A DNA stretch of 64,000 bases from Chitinophaga sancti (GCF_034424315.1 NZ_CP139972.1:8192501-8256500); one strand, 5' to 3'. Positions 16,655 to 25,044 are shown, numbered from the stretch's first letter. Program-made: numbers and translations. Notes: generated by a model from the letters alone, not told the origin.

Positions 16655-18037
16655 ATGAAACGAGCCTTCTTGTGTATCCTCGCATTATTACCACTATTCT
16701 CCTATGCGCAGGATACCATTAAAAAACGGCCTACACCGAAATTCTTACCACTGAATTATGAAGAAGATTACCATTATCTTTCAGATAAACAGCTAAGAAC
16801 TGGCTTATGGGCAAAACTGAAATACATTCCAATCTGGAAAGGCGGATACATTACTATCGGTGGCGAAATCCGGCCCAGAGGCGAATTCAGGGAACATTTC
16901 AAATATGGTAAAGGCAATGAAGACCAGGGCTTCGACTGGCAACAACGTTCCCGCTTATGGGCTGATATCCATATCTTACCAAACCTGCGTGTATTTGGTG
17001 AAGTACAATCAGGTACTACTTACGAACTGGATTATGCACCTTCTTTGACAGATTATAATCCCGGCGAACTCCACCAGGCATTTGCTGAATACACACTGAA
17101 CTTAGGTAAGAGCAGCAAAATGTATTTCAGGGCTGGCCGACAGGAAATTCTCTTTAATAAAGCAAGACTCTTTGATGTAAGACAACCGCCAAACAACCGT
17201 CGTTCCTACGATGCAGGCCGTATCAATGTAAAAGCAGGTGCCTGGAATTTTGGTGTGATCGGTGGTGAGGAAGTACAGGATAAAGCTGGTTACTTCAATG
17301 ACCCTTCCAATAAAAACCTGAAATTCGGGTCCGCATACGTATCCCGTAAATTAGGTAAAGCATTACCCAATTCTACCGTTGAATTGCTGTATATCTATGT
17401 TGACAAAAAGAGTGCGTCCAACAATTTATTCAATGGCACAAAGAATACGCTTTCCGCACGTATCGGTGGTGTAGAAGGTGGCTGGAACTACGATGTAGAG
17501 CTGGTGGGCCAGAGCGGCAAAAATGTAGCCGGTCAGAATATACATGCATGGTATGTTGCAACTGAAAGCTGGTATACATTTAAACCAAAATGGAAACCAT
17601 TCGTAGGTACCCGTATTGATATCGCTTCAGGTGATAAAGACTCAACAGACAACAAGAGTAATAGCTATGACTATCTCTGGTCAAAAGCTATGAGCTGGGT
17701 GCCTGATTTTGGATATACCAACATTGCAGCTGTAGGCCCGATCTTTGGTTGTAAGCCAACAACAAAATTGAGTATTGACTTCACCGTACAGGAACTGTGG
17801 CGCACATCTAAGGAAGATGGTATCTATGGTATGTCAGGTGCATTACTCAGAAGTGCAAGTGCCGGCACCTCCAGTGTGATTGGTACACGTTGTGTAGCGA
17901 AAGCAGAATATCAGCTGAATCCGTTCCTGATGTGTGGTTGTTATGTGAACGAAACTTTCAAAGGAAAATACTTAGAGCAGGCGGGTAATGCCCAAAACAT
18001 GGTCTATGCCCATCTCTACAGCGTTTTCAGATTCTAA
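16655..18037 (+). CDS. outer-membrane beta-barrel porin, alginate-export/AlgE-like
   Basis: A 460-residue outer-membrane protein with a signal peptide (MKRAFLCILALLPLFSYAQD). Successive amphipathic strands, aromatic girdles (YNPGELHQAFAEYTL, SWYTFKPKWKPFVG) and a C-terminal aromatic strand ending SVFRF identify a 16- to 18-strand barrel. The motifs GGEIRPRGEFRE and GRQEILFNKARLFDVRQ are those of alginate-export-family barrels, which in many bacteria carry other acidic or aromatic compounds. The frame opens at TTG 16649; ATG 16655 is preferred. The adjacent UbiD locus suggests uptake of an aromatic acid, which is inference. Confidence 0.85.
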   Translation: MKRAFLCILALLPLFSYAQDTIKKRPTPKFLPLNYEEDYHYLSDKQLRTGLWAKLKYIPIWKGGYITIGGEIRPRGEFREHFKYGKGNEDQGFDWQQRSRLWADIHILPNLRVFGEVQSGTTYELDYAPSLTDYNPGELHQAFAEYTLNLGKSSKMYFRAGRQEILFNKARLFDVRQPPNNRRSYDAGRINVKAGAWNFGVIGGEEVQDKAGYFNDPSNKNLKFGSAYVSRKLGKALPNSTVELLYIYVDKKSASNNLFNGTKNTLSARIGGVEGGWNYDVELVGQSGKNVAGQNIHAWYVATESWYTFKPKWKPFVGTRIDIASGDKDSTDNKSNSYDYLWSKAMSWVPDFGYTNIAAVGPIFGCKPTTKLSIDFTVQELWRTSKEDGIYGMSGALLRSASAGTSSVIGTRCVAKAEYQLNPFLMCGCYVNETFKGKYLEQAGNAQNMVYAHLYSVFRF

Positions 18038-18048
18038 TTTAACCTTTC

Positions 18049-18079
18049 AATGATCCGGAGCGCCTTGCTTCGGATCATT
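18049..18079. terminator. bidirectional terminator at convergent gene ends
   Basis: AATGATCCGGAGC (18049-18061) pairs with GCTTCGGATCATT (18067-18079) with one G-U and a 5-base loop. The right arm overlaps the last codons of the AraC gene, so the hairpin is shared with its coding end. Confidence 0.75.
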
Positions 18080-18971
18080 CTTGTATTTTAGCCAGGGGAA
18101 TTTGTTTGCGATACTCATTAGGAGTTAGCCCGGTATGTTTCTTAAAGAGCCTGGTAAAATAAGAAGGATCATCAAAACCCAGCTCATAAGCAATCTCAGA
18201 AATATTGGAATTGAAGTGATACAAATGTGCTTTTGCTTTTAGAATCAGTTCTACCTGCACGACCTGTAATGCTGACATTTGTTTAAGTGAGCGGCAGATC
18301 CGGTTCAGGTGTTTTGCTGTGATGTGCAGGTGATCTGCATAGACCTGTAAACTGGTGAACGGACTCTTGGAGATTTTAATGAGGTGCTGGAATTTTTTGA
18401 AATAATACAGGTTGTTATTGTGGCCGGATTTTACCGCAGGCTGCTCATTGGAATAGCGGTAGAATTGTAATACCAGTAAGTAAAGCATATGCTCCAGCAT
18501 AATTTCTTTTCCTACTTTCGCCTCATTGAATTCAGCATGAATGGCATTGAATGAATCCCGGAATGAATGCAGGATATCTCCTTTCAGTACAAAGACCGTG
18601 TCCAGTGCATGCAGGATATTAGGGTACCGCTCATGCAATGTCTCTGTATAGAAATCAGAGAAAGTGAGAATCCTGCCATCTATATGTGCACCGAAATGAA
18701 AACCATGAATGCTGAGTGGAGGAATGAAACACATAAAAGGTGCTTCTAAACAGATCTGTTCATCAGCAGTATAAAAAGTAGCATACCCACTTTCAACAAA
18801 AAAGATCTGGTACAATGAACTGTGAAAATGTGCGTCTACTTCCCAGTTGAATTCTTTACTTCTGCTTTCTATTGTCTCGCAATAGATATAATTTTCTTTG
18901 TGCGTGTTCTTTTCTCTATATAGCCCGGAGTAATTGATGAACTCATGGTGCTGAATGCTGTTCGCGTGCAT
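18075..18971 (-). CDS. AraC-family transcriptional regulator
   Basis: A 298-residue regulator with an N-terminal cupin-like effector domain (HFHSSLYQIFFVESGYATFY, FIPPLSIHGFHFG) and a C-terminal double helix-turn-helix (about 190-290) ending in FDDPSYFTRLFKKHTGLTP and NEYRKQIP. The gene is divergent from ubiD with 168 bases between the start codons and convergent with the porin gene. The layout resembles PobR-type regulators of aromatic-acid pathways. It most likely controls ubiD and perhaps the porin. The intergenic region holds the imperfect dyad CAGTCAATGGACTG near 19029, a candidate site. Confidence 0.88.
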   Translation of the reverse strand: MHANSIQHHEFINYSGLYREKNTHKENYIYCETIESRSKEFNWEVDAHFHSSLYQIFFVESGYATFYTADEQICLEAPFMCFIPPLSIHGFHFGAHIDGRILTFSDFYTETLHERYPNILHALDTVFVLKGDILHSFRDSFNAIHAEFNEAKVGKEIMLEHMLYLLVLQFYRYSNEQPAVKSGHNNNLYYFKKFQHLIKISKSPFTSLQVYADHLHITAKHLNRICRSLKQMSALQVVQVELILKAKAHLYHFNSNISEIAYELGFDDPSYFTRLFKKHTGLTPNEYRKQIPLAKIQE

Positions 18972-19139
18972 AGCATACGTTTAAAATTCAAAATTAAGCG
19001 GCCATATTGCCTTCCGTTCTGACCGCAGACAGTCAATGGACTGATTTTAATCCGGTTCGAATTGTCCTATTTAATAAGTCAATAATGCTGGCCCGGGGAA
19101 TTGTGATGCCTGACCTTTGTTCCATAAAACAATAAAACA

Positions 19140-20630
19140 ATGAGTCAGCAAAACAAACCAATAGCAATCGACGACCTGCGGAGTGCGTTGGAATTATTGA
19201 AGACAATTCCACAACAATATCATGAAACAAATGTTGAGATTGATCCAAATGCCGATCTGGCCGGAGTATACAAACAAATAGGTGCGGGTGGTACTGTGCA
19301 GCGTCCTACACGCCTGGGGCCTGCTATGATGTTCAATAATATAAAAGGTTACCCGGGTGCAAAAGTACTGGTAGGCCTGCTGGCAGACAGAGAAAGAGTG
19401 GCAGCAATGCTGGGTGCACCAAGCGTGGAACTGGGTAAATATATGGGTCAGGCAGTAAAGAACTGCATTGCGCCAATTGTAGTGGCCAATGCTGGTGCTC
19501 CATGCCAGGAAGTAGTGTACAAAGCCAGCGACAAGGATTTTGACCTGAGAAAGATCCTGCCTGCACCAACGAATACACCTGAAGATGCGGGTCCATATTT
19601 TTGTGAAGGACTGGTATTAGGCTCTGATCCTGAAACTGGCCACAGCGATGTAACTATTCACCGCCTCTGCGTACAGGGCAAAGATTCCATCTCTATTTAT
19701 TTTGCTCCTGGCAGGCACATTGATGCCTTCCGTGAGAAAGCAGAAAAAGCTGGAAAACCTCTTCCTGTAACCATCAACATGAGCCTTGATCCTGCTATCA
19801 TGATCGGCTCCTGCTTTGAAGCGCCTACCACCCCATTTGGTTTTGATGAACTGTCAATAGCCGGTGGTCTGCGTAAGAAACCAGTAGAACTCGTAAAAGC
19901 CCTTACCGTCAACCAACATTCTATCGCTAAGGCCGAAATCGTGATCGAAGGTGAGATCCTGCCAAACGTAAGAGTGGTAGAAGATCAGAACACTAACACA
20001 GGCCATGCTATGCCTGAATTCCCAGGCTACAATGGCCCTGCTAACCAATCGCTGCCACTGATCAGGGTAACCGCAATTACTACCCGCAAGAACCCTATTA
20101 TGCAAACGCTGATTGGCCCTGGTGAAGAGCATACCAACCTGGCAGGTATTCCTACAGAAGCAAGCATTTACAATGCTGTAGAAGCCGCCCTGCCTGGCCT
20201 GCTGAAGAACGTGTATGCACATACTGCCGGTGGTGGAAAATTCATGAGCATTCTGCAGATCCAGAAAACCAAACCTACAGATCAGGGTCGTGAAAGACAG
20301 GCTGCACTGGTTGCCTTTGCCGCTTATTATGAACTGAAACAGGTGATCCTGGTGGATGAAGATGTAGACATCTTTGACAGCAATGATGTATTCTGGGCAA
20401 TGACTACCCGTTACCAGGGCGATATCAGCACTATCTTCATTCCTGGTGTTCGGTGCCATCCCCTGGATCCTTCACAGGACCCTTCATTCGATCCTAAGAT
20501 TTTAGGAAAAGGTATTTCTACCAAAACTATCTTTGATTGTACTGTACCATGGAATCTGAAAGCAAAATTCAAACGTGCGCAGTTTAAAGAAGTTGATGCA
20601 ACGCCTTATTTACCTGAGTGGTTTAAATAA
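19140..20630 (+). CDS. UbiD-family decarboxylase (prenylated-FMN dependent)
   Basis: A 496-residue enzyme of the UbiD family, which uses prenylated FMN made by UbiX to decarboxylate, and sometimes carboxylate, aromatic or alpha,beta-unsaturated acids. The conserved segments DVTIHRLCVQGKDSISIYF, APGRHIDAF, PVTINMSLDPAIM and the catalytic-loop region AMPEFPGYNG, with the conserved glutamate before FP, are present. The length is typical. A UbiX gene three genes downstream supplies the cofactor. Which substrate it uses is not shown; hydroxybenzoates such as 4-hydroxybenzoate, protocatechuate or gallate fit the context. A role in ubiquinone synthesis is unlikely, since Bacteroidota use menaquinone. 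Confidence 0.92.
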   Translation: MSQQNKPIAIDDLRSALELLKTIPQQYHETNVEIDPNADLAGVYKQIGAGGTVQRPTRLGPAMMFNNIKGYPGAKVLVGLLADRERVAAMLGAPSVELGKYMGQAVKNCIAPIVVANAGAPCQEVVYKASDKDFDLRKILPAPTNTPEDAGPYFCEGLVLGSDPETGHSDVTIHRLCVQGKDSISIYFAPGRHIDAFREKAEKAGKPLPVTINMSLDPAIMIGSCFEAPTTPFGFDELSIAGGLRKKPVELVKALTVNQHSIAKAEIVIEGEILPNVRVVEDQNTNTGHAMPEFPGYNGPANQSLPLIRVTAITTRKNPIMQTLIGPGEEHTNLAGIPTEASIYNAVEAALPGLLKNVYAHTAGGGKFMSILQIQKTKPTDQGRERQAALVAFAAYYELKQVILVDEDVDIFDSNDVFWAMTTRYQGDISTIFIPGVRCHPLDPSQDPSFDPKILGKGISTKTIFDCTVPWNLKAKFKRAQFKEVDATPYLPEWFK

Positions 20631-20645
20631 ACGGATGAAAAAACC

Positions 20646-20677
20646 GGGCTGGCTGAAGGTTCTCCTTTGGCCAGCTC
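20646..20677 (+). terminator. hairpin between ubiD and the DUF554 gene
   Basis: GGGCTGGC (20646-20653) pairs with GCCAGCTC (20670-20677) with one G-U, and the inner AAGG/CCTT extends it. A T-rich run is not evident, so it may be a processing or attenuation site inside a single transcript. Confidence 0.5.
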
Positions 20678-20692
20678 ACTAAAAAAAATCAT

Positions 20693-21412
20693 ATGCTAAC
20701 CGGACCAATTATAAATTCCGTCGCTACACTTACAGGCTCCATTATCGGGGCTACTATGGGAAACAAGATTCCGGAACGTCTCCGTCTTGCACTCCCGCTT
20801 ACATTTGGTGCTGCTTCCATGGCACTGGGTATTAACTCAGTGGTTAAAGTAAGTATGTTGCCACCAGTTATCCTGGCACTGCTGGTAGGTAGTGCAATTG
20901 GTGAACTGCTGAAAATAGAAAAAGGGATTGAGTGGGCGGCGATCCGTATTAACGGCCCGATTCAGAAAATTTTCCCAAACGGAAAAGCTGATGAAGATCC
21001 GCAGGCTTTCCTGCAGCACTTCGTAGCAGTACTGGTACTCTTCAGTGCGAGTGGTACAGGCATCTTTGGGGCATTGAATGAAGGTATTACACACGATCCC
21101 ACCATCCTGATATCCAAGGCGATGCTGGACTTCTTTACATCCGCTATCTTCGCTACTTCCCTGGGCTTTATCGTAGCTACTACAGTCATTCCGCAATTCA
21201 TTATTCTCTGCGGACTATACCTGCTGGCAGGTGTGATCCTGCCTATGACCACACCACAACTGATTGCTGACTTCTCTGCCTGCGGTGGCATTATCATGTT
21301 CGTAACAGGTTTCAGGATCACAGGTATTAAGAAATTCCCTATCGCTAATATGTTGCCTGCCCTATTGCTGGTAATGATATTCTCACATTATTGGAGGTTA
21401 CTCTTCCATTAG
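20693..21412 (+). CDS. DUF554 integral membrane protein
   Basis: A 239-residue membrane protein of the DUF554 family (YdfK-like). It opens with MLTGPIINSVATLTGSIIGA, the conserved first helix, followed by GAASMALGINSVVK and six to seven hydrophobic segments. Family function is unknown, though it is often next to metabolic genes and suggested to be a transporter. Its place between ubiD and ubiX suggests export or import of the decarboxylase substrate or product; that is inference only. Confidence 0.85.
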   Translation: MLTGPIINSVATLTGSIIGATMGNKIPERLRLALPLTFGAASMALGINSVVKVSMLPPVILALLVGSAIGELLKIEKGIEWAAIRINGPIQKIFPNGKADEDPQAFLQHFVAVLVLFSASGTGIFGALNEGITHDPTILISKAMLDFFTSAIFATSLGFIVATTVIPQFIILCGLYLLAGVILPMTTPQLIADFSACGGIIMFVTGFRITGIKKFPIANMLPALLLVMIFSHYWRLLFH

Positions 21413-21420
21413 TTTTATTT

Positions 21421-21455
21421 ATTCCCGCCCCCGGTCAACAAAAAGGGGCGGGAAT
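21421..21455. terminator. GC-rich hairpin between the DUF554 gene and ubiX
   Basis: ATTCCCGCCCC (21421-21431) pairs perfectly with GGGGCGGGAAT (21445-21455) around a 13-base loop. It lies 8 bases after the DUF554 stop and 15 bases before ubiX. It may give partial termination or protect upstream mRNA. Confidence 0.6.
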
Positions 21456-21470
21456 ATAAAAGCATGATTC

Positions 21471-22049
21471 ATGAAAAAGAGAATTATAATAGGTATCAGT
21501 GGGGCTACCGGTCTGCAATACGGTATCCGTGCACTGGAACTGCTGAAAGAACAGGATGTGGAAACACACCTGGTGGTGAGCAAGGCGTCGGAACTGGTAA
21601 GGACCTACGAAACTGATATAAAGCATGAAGAGCTGATGTCTATGGCAGATGTCATTTATCCTACTGCAGATGTAGGTGCTGCTATTGCCAGCGGATCGTT
21701 TAAAACCCTGGGTATGCTCATTGCTCCATGCTCCGTAAAAACGATGTCTGAAATTGCCAGCGGTATTACCAGTTCTCTCTTATCCAGGGCGGCAGATGTA
21801 GTGCTGAAAGAAAGAAGAAGACTGGTATTATTATTCAGGGAAACACCTTTACACCTGGGCCACCTGCGGAGTATGACACAGGTAACAGAAATGGGAGGGA
21901 TCATTATGCCCCCGGTGCCGGCTTTTTATCTGCGGCCACAAACGGTCGATGAAATTGTAACCCATACAGTGGCCAGAGCGCTGGATCTTTTTGGATTTGA
22001 TATTGATGTGCCAAGATGGAATCACGATCATAAAGCACAACTTCCTTAA
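21471..22049 (+). CDS. ubiX: UbiX-family flavin prenyltransferase
   Basis: A 192-residue flavoprotein of the UbiX/PAD1 family, which attaches a dimethylallyl group to FMN to make the UbiD cofactor. The FMN/phosphate-binding SGATGLQYG (about 9-17), SKASELVRT, the ASGSFKTLGMLIAPCSVKTMSEIASG core and the RETPLHLGHLRSM motif are all visible, as in active members. It follows the DUF554 gene and precedes the lipoprotein gene by 28 bases, so it probably sits in one transcript with ubiD. Confidence 0.92.
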   Translation: MKKRIIIGISGATGLQYGIRALELLKEQDVETHLVVSKASELVRTYETDIKHEELMSMADVIYPTADVGAAIASGSFKTLGMLIAPCSVKTMSEIASGITSSLLSRAADVVLKERRRLVLLFRETPLHLGHLRSMTQVTEMGGIIMPPVPAFYLRPQTVDEIVTHTVARALDLFGFDIDVPRWNHDHKAQLP

Positions 22050-22077
22050 ATTTGCTGCATCAATAAATGCAGAACAT

Positions 22078-23145
22078 ATGTCGAAATTGAATTTTCTCGT
22101 GCTGGGAATTTTCTTAGCCGCGTGCAATAGTGGACAAACCAATAAAAATACCACTGATACCATTGCAACATCTACTGCCGTACCACAGCTGGAAGAAGTA
22201 TTCGGAGATACCGCTTACCAGCTTACAGGAGTGGCGGTAGCCAAAGATGGCCGCTTATTTACCAACTATCCTTACTGGGCAGATAAACACGGTTATTCCG
22301 TGGTGGAAGTAGTGAAAGGCAAACCGGTTCCCTACCCAGACACTGCCTGGAATAGCTTTCAGAAAGGTGATGATGGACAAAATAAGTTTGTATGTGTGCA
22401 GTCCGTCGTAGCAGATGACCAGGGTTTTTTGTGGGTAGTAGATGCTGCCGGCATTAGTTTAGGCCCTGTATACCAGGCAGCCAATAAGGTGCTTAAAATA
22501 AACCTCGCTACGAACCAGGTAGACAGGATCTATCATTTTCCCGAAACTGTGGCCGGTAAAGATAGCTACCTGAACGACATCAGGATTGACAATGTGAATG
22601 GTTTTGCCTATATGACCTCATCTACCAACGGTGGCATTGTGGTGCTGAACATTAAGACAGGAGAATCCCGGCTGGTATTGCATGATCATTATTCCGTGAA
22701 ATCAGATCCGCAGTATCATTTTGAGCTGAACGGCAGAACGATGAAGGTGAATGCCGATGGTATTGCCCTCACAGCAGATCAGCAATGGTTGTACTACAAG
22801 CCGCTCACCGATAATAAACTATACCGTATAAATGCGGCGCTACTGCGGAACTTTAAGACATCTATGCGCACCCTGCAGGATAGTGTAAAAGACCTGGGCA
22901 GGTTTGTGACTACTGATGGAATGATCTGTGACAAAGCAGGTAACCTGTATATGGGTGACCTGGAGAAGAATGCGATCGTGAAGATCACGCCTGATCTGCA
23001 GATGCATTATATCGCACAGGACAAAACGAAATTGTTGTGGCCGGATAGTTATAGTATTTCTGCGGATGGCTATTTATATATATCCTGTTCCCAGATCACT
23101 TATCCACCGGTATTACCATATAAGATATTCAGGTTGAAATTATAG
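22078..23145 (+). CDS. MRJP/yellow-family (L-dopachrome tautomerase-related) lipoprotein
   Basis: A 355-residue beta-propeller protein of the major royal jelly/yellow family. It starts with a lipoprotein signal (MSKLNFLVLGIFLAACNSG, cysteine in LAAC). Family features are LTGVAVAKDGRLFTNYPYW, CVQSVVADDQGFLWVVDAAG, YLNDIRIDNVNGFAYMTSS and ADGIALTADQQWLYYKPL. Relatives bind or isomerise small aromatic or quinone-type molecules, so a link to the adjacent UbiD/UbiX pathway is plausible but unproven. The start at 22078 replaces one at 21991 inside ubiX, on the lipoprotein signal. Confidence 0.82.
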   Translation: MSKLNFLVLGIFLAACNSGQTNKNTTDTIATSTAVPQLEEVFGDTAYQLTGVAVAKDGRLFTNYPYWADKHGYSVVEVVKGKPVPYPDTAWNSFQKGDDGQNKFVCVQSVVADDQGFLWVVDAAGISLGPVYQAANKVLKINLATNQVDRIYHFPETVAGKDSYLNDIRIDNVNGFAYMTSSTNGGIVVLNIKTGESRLVLHDHYSVKSDPQYHFELNGRTMKVNADGIALTADQQWLYYKPLTDNKLYRINAALLRNFKTSMRTLQDSVKDLGRFVTTDGMICDKAGNLYMGDLEKNAIVKITPDLQMHYIAQDKTKLLWPDSYSISADGYLYISCSQITYPPVLPYKIFRLKL

Positions 23146-23202
23146 CAAAGTATTTTCCCACTCTCAGCTTGATGGAGCTTGTATCAATAGTAAAATTACC
23201 TG

Positions 23203-23319
23203 CTAATGACTATTGGTGCCGGCTCCTCTTTTATTGAAGGAAAACAAATTATGGGCATAATCGTCATACAGATCGAAAACTTCCTGCTTAATATCTTCTT
23301 TTTTGATGTTATTGCTCAT
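23203..23319 (-). pseudogene. 5' relic of a dienelactone-hydrolase-like gene
   Basis: A 38-codon frame encodes MSNNIKKEDIKQEVFDLYDD followed by YAHN, closely matching the N-terminus of dienelactone hydrolase family proteins of this phylum, then runs into unrelated residues and a stop instead of the expected RRxF segment. The remaining 250 or so residues, with the catalytic Cys-Asp-His, are missing. It therefore looks like a truncated gene start. The short length keeps the family call tentative. Confidence 0.5.
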
Positions 23320-23361
23320 ATGGATGAAGGTTTATCTTTTAAATGTGTATATGCTATAGAT

Positions 23362-23384
23362 GTGTTATATCCGTTCTATAACAC
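23362..23384. terminator. small hairpin between DLH relic and TMEM175-like gene
   Basis: GTGTTATA (23362-23369) pairs perfectly with TATAACAC (23377-23384) around a 7-base loop. It lies 31 bases after the stop of the - strand TMEM175-like gene and may end its transcript. Confidence 0.45.
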
Positions 23385-23414
23385 GACAAGTGCGCTTCTC
23401 TAAGCTAAAGTAGT

Positions 23415-23993
23415 TTAGTGGTTTTTCAAATTTCGTTCTATTCTCCTGTCAGGAATGAACCAGATGAGGGCTACCAGCACATACATCAATACACTTACAG
23501 CAGGGTAGTAGAAGGATAAGGCAATGCCGGATACATATCCTACCACGGACAGGTATTGTTTATAATCGCTTTTATACACCTGCCGTAGCCGGGAATCAGT
23601 TCCTTCATGTTTCATGATAATAAGCGTCAGTATTTTCCAGGCCAGTCCACACATCGCGAGGATAAAACCATAGAATGCTACCGGGAGTGAAGCAAAGTGG
23701 TTTTCATCTATCCAGCCAGTTGCAAAGGGGAGGAGGGAGATCCAGAATAACAGGTGGAGATTACCCCAAAGAATTGCACCGTTTACCCCTTTTACTACCT
23801 GGAAAAGGTGGTGGTGATTGTTCCAGTAAATGCCTACGTAAATAAAACTAAAGAGATAGGAGAATGCAACAGGGATCAGTGGTTTGATGGCGGCAAGATC
23901 AGTGCCGTGAGGAATTTTGATTTCCAGTACCATGATGGTGATAATGATGGCCAAAACCCCATCACTGAAAGCTTCGAGTCTGTTTTTGTTCAT
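23415..23993 (-). CDS. TMEM175-like (DUF1211) membrane channel protein
   Basis: A 192-residue membrane protein with the family's hallmark N-terminal motif RLEAFSDGVLAIIITIMVLE, in which the FSD residues line the pore of TMEM175 potassium channels, and a repeated hydrophobic architecture of about six helices. WNNHHHLFQVV and LHLLFWISLLPF are also characteristic. Bacterial homologues form tetrameric potassium-selective channels. It stands alone, convergent with the decarboxylase locus. Confidence 0.88.
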   Translation of the reverse strand: MNKNRLEAFSDGVLAIIITIMVLEIKIPHGTDLAAIKPLIPVAFSYLFSFIYVGIYWNNHHHLFQVVKGVNGAILWGNLHLLFWISLLPFATGWIDENHFASLPVAFYGFILAMCGLAWKILTLIIMKHEGTDSRLRQVYKSDYKQYLSVVGYVSGIALSFYYPAVSVLMYVLVALIWFIPDRRIERNLKNH

Positions 23994-24146
23994 TGTGCGC
24001 AGGAATATATTCCCCTAATTTACATCATAATGCGCTTACAATAGAATTATGAAATGGATGCTGCGCTATGATAGATGCACCCAGGTTAAACCATGCCACA
24101 CACTCATTCAATACGAATGCATCCGCACACCTTTCTATATGCTGCC

Positions 24147-24389
24147 CGAATCAGTGCATTAGAAGCAAATGAATAAAAAGAAAGCAGCAATAATTATCAG
24201 AAGTGATTGATGCAGATCAATGACAGATCCGCTTTAATGGTGACTGGCAGGATGGTTTGACCTTTAAAGGAGATCCTGCAGTTGTTATCGAAAGTAACGC
24301 CCGCGCAGCAGATGCACAGGAATGATTTCAATAAGCGTTTTACAGAGAATATACCGATAGCGATGCCTGAATTAATGTACCTGGCCTGA
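24147..24389 (+). pseudogene. relic of tyrosyl-tRNA synthetase
   Basis: Three short pieces in frames 0, 2 and 0 line up with one internal stretch of the second bacterial TyrRS type, in order: RISALEANE; LSEVIDADQ then, across a stop codon, QIRFNGDWQDGLTF; and LKEILQLLSKVTPAQQ with MHRNDFNKRFTENIPIAM and PELMYLA. The matched family segment reads NSEWLxxLTF, then MLERxDFxKRY, then PIxxHELLYP. Frameshifts and stops break it, and both ends are missing. It is a degenerate fragment, so the organism must have another functional tyrS. The relic may extend weakly to about 24430. Confidence 0.65.
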
Positions 24390-24422
24390 TAGATAAGCCG
24401 CAGTACGGGATAAAAGAGCTGG

Positions 24423-24469
24423 AATTTGTCAATTGGCAATACAGGTTATTGTTCCTTGCCCTAATTTTG
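24423..24469 (+). promoter_or_regulatory. imperfect palindrome and -7 box before a Crp/Fnr gene
   Basis: ATTTGTCAATTGGCAATA (from 24424) agrees at 14 of 18 positions with the core of the perfect palindrome at 44987-45006, and TAATTTTG at 24462-24469 matches the TAnnTTTG box just 5 bases before the start codon. The arrangement suggests autoregulation of this Crp/Fnr gene and a very short or absent leader. Confidence 0.45.
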
Positions 24470-24474
24470 CAGGA

Positions 24475-25044
24475 ATGGAAGCACTCATTACCTACCTGCT
24501 GCAATTCGGGTACCTGACAGAACAACAGATCGCCCTTATCAAAAGCAAGGCGCATTGGAAGAAGCTCCCCAAAGGAGCCAGCTTCTCCGAAGCCGGAAAG
24601 GTATCTGAAGAAATAGGATATCTTACCGAAGGCGTCTGTCGTATCTGTTATTACAACAAGGCAGGGGAGGGCTTCACCCGTTATTTCGTATATGAAGACC
24701 GCTTCGCGGCAGACTTCAGCAGCTTCCGAGATGCGCTTCCTGCCTCTGAATATATCGAGGCGGTGACAGATTGTACGCTGCTGGTGTTTTCAAAAGAAGA
24801 TTTCAGCTACCTTGACAAGGCCGTTCCCGGCTGGAAAGATATCTTTGCCCGTATCACTGCATCTGTGCTGGAAAGTAAGATGAAAGCCGCCGGTAATATG
24901 CTGGTGCAGGATGCGCAGTCACGTTACTTACACTTTATAGAATACTACCCGGGATTGGCTAACAGGGTGCCACAAACCATGCTGGCCTCCTACCTTGGCA
25001 TCACACCCTCCTCATTAAGCCGTATCCGAAAATCTCTCCTTTAG
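24475..25044 (+). CDS. Crp/Fnr-family transcriptional regulator
   Basis: A 189-residue regulator with a cyclic-nucleotide-binding-type beta-roll (about 25-115, YLTEGVCRICYYNKAGE and FTRYFVYEDRFAADFSSF) and a C-terminal helix-turn-helix (LASYLGITPSSLSRIRKSL). It lacks the RxS phosphate-binding pattern of true cAMP receptors, as do most Crp/Fnr members of this phylum. The start was moved from 24433 to ATG 24475. It has no divergent partner; a relic lies upstream and an HxlR gene downstream on the other strand. Confidence 0.88.
   Translation: MEALITYLLQFGYLTEQQIALIKSKAHWKKLPKGASFSEAGKVSEEIGYLTEGVCRICYYNKAGEGFTRYFVYEDRFAADFSSFRDALPASEYIEAVTDCTLLVFSKEDFSYLDKAVPGWKDIFARITASVLESKMKAAGNMLVQDAQSRYLHFIEYYPGLANRVPQTMLASYLGITPSSLSRIRKSLL

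Noticed and set aside
19854..20459. 201-residue - strand frame opposite ubiD
   Set aside because: A long frame antisense to a conserved enzyme; no family features, and codon pattern follows the ubiD strand.
23206..23403. 65-residue + strand frame
   Set aside because: The - strand carries the dienelactone-hydrolase-like start in the same place; the + frame has no features.
24197..24439. 80-residue - strand frame
   Set aside because: The + strand of the same region aligns better, in order, with tyrosyl-tRNA synthetase, so the - frame is a shadow of that relic.
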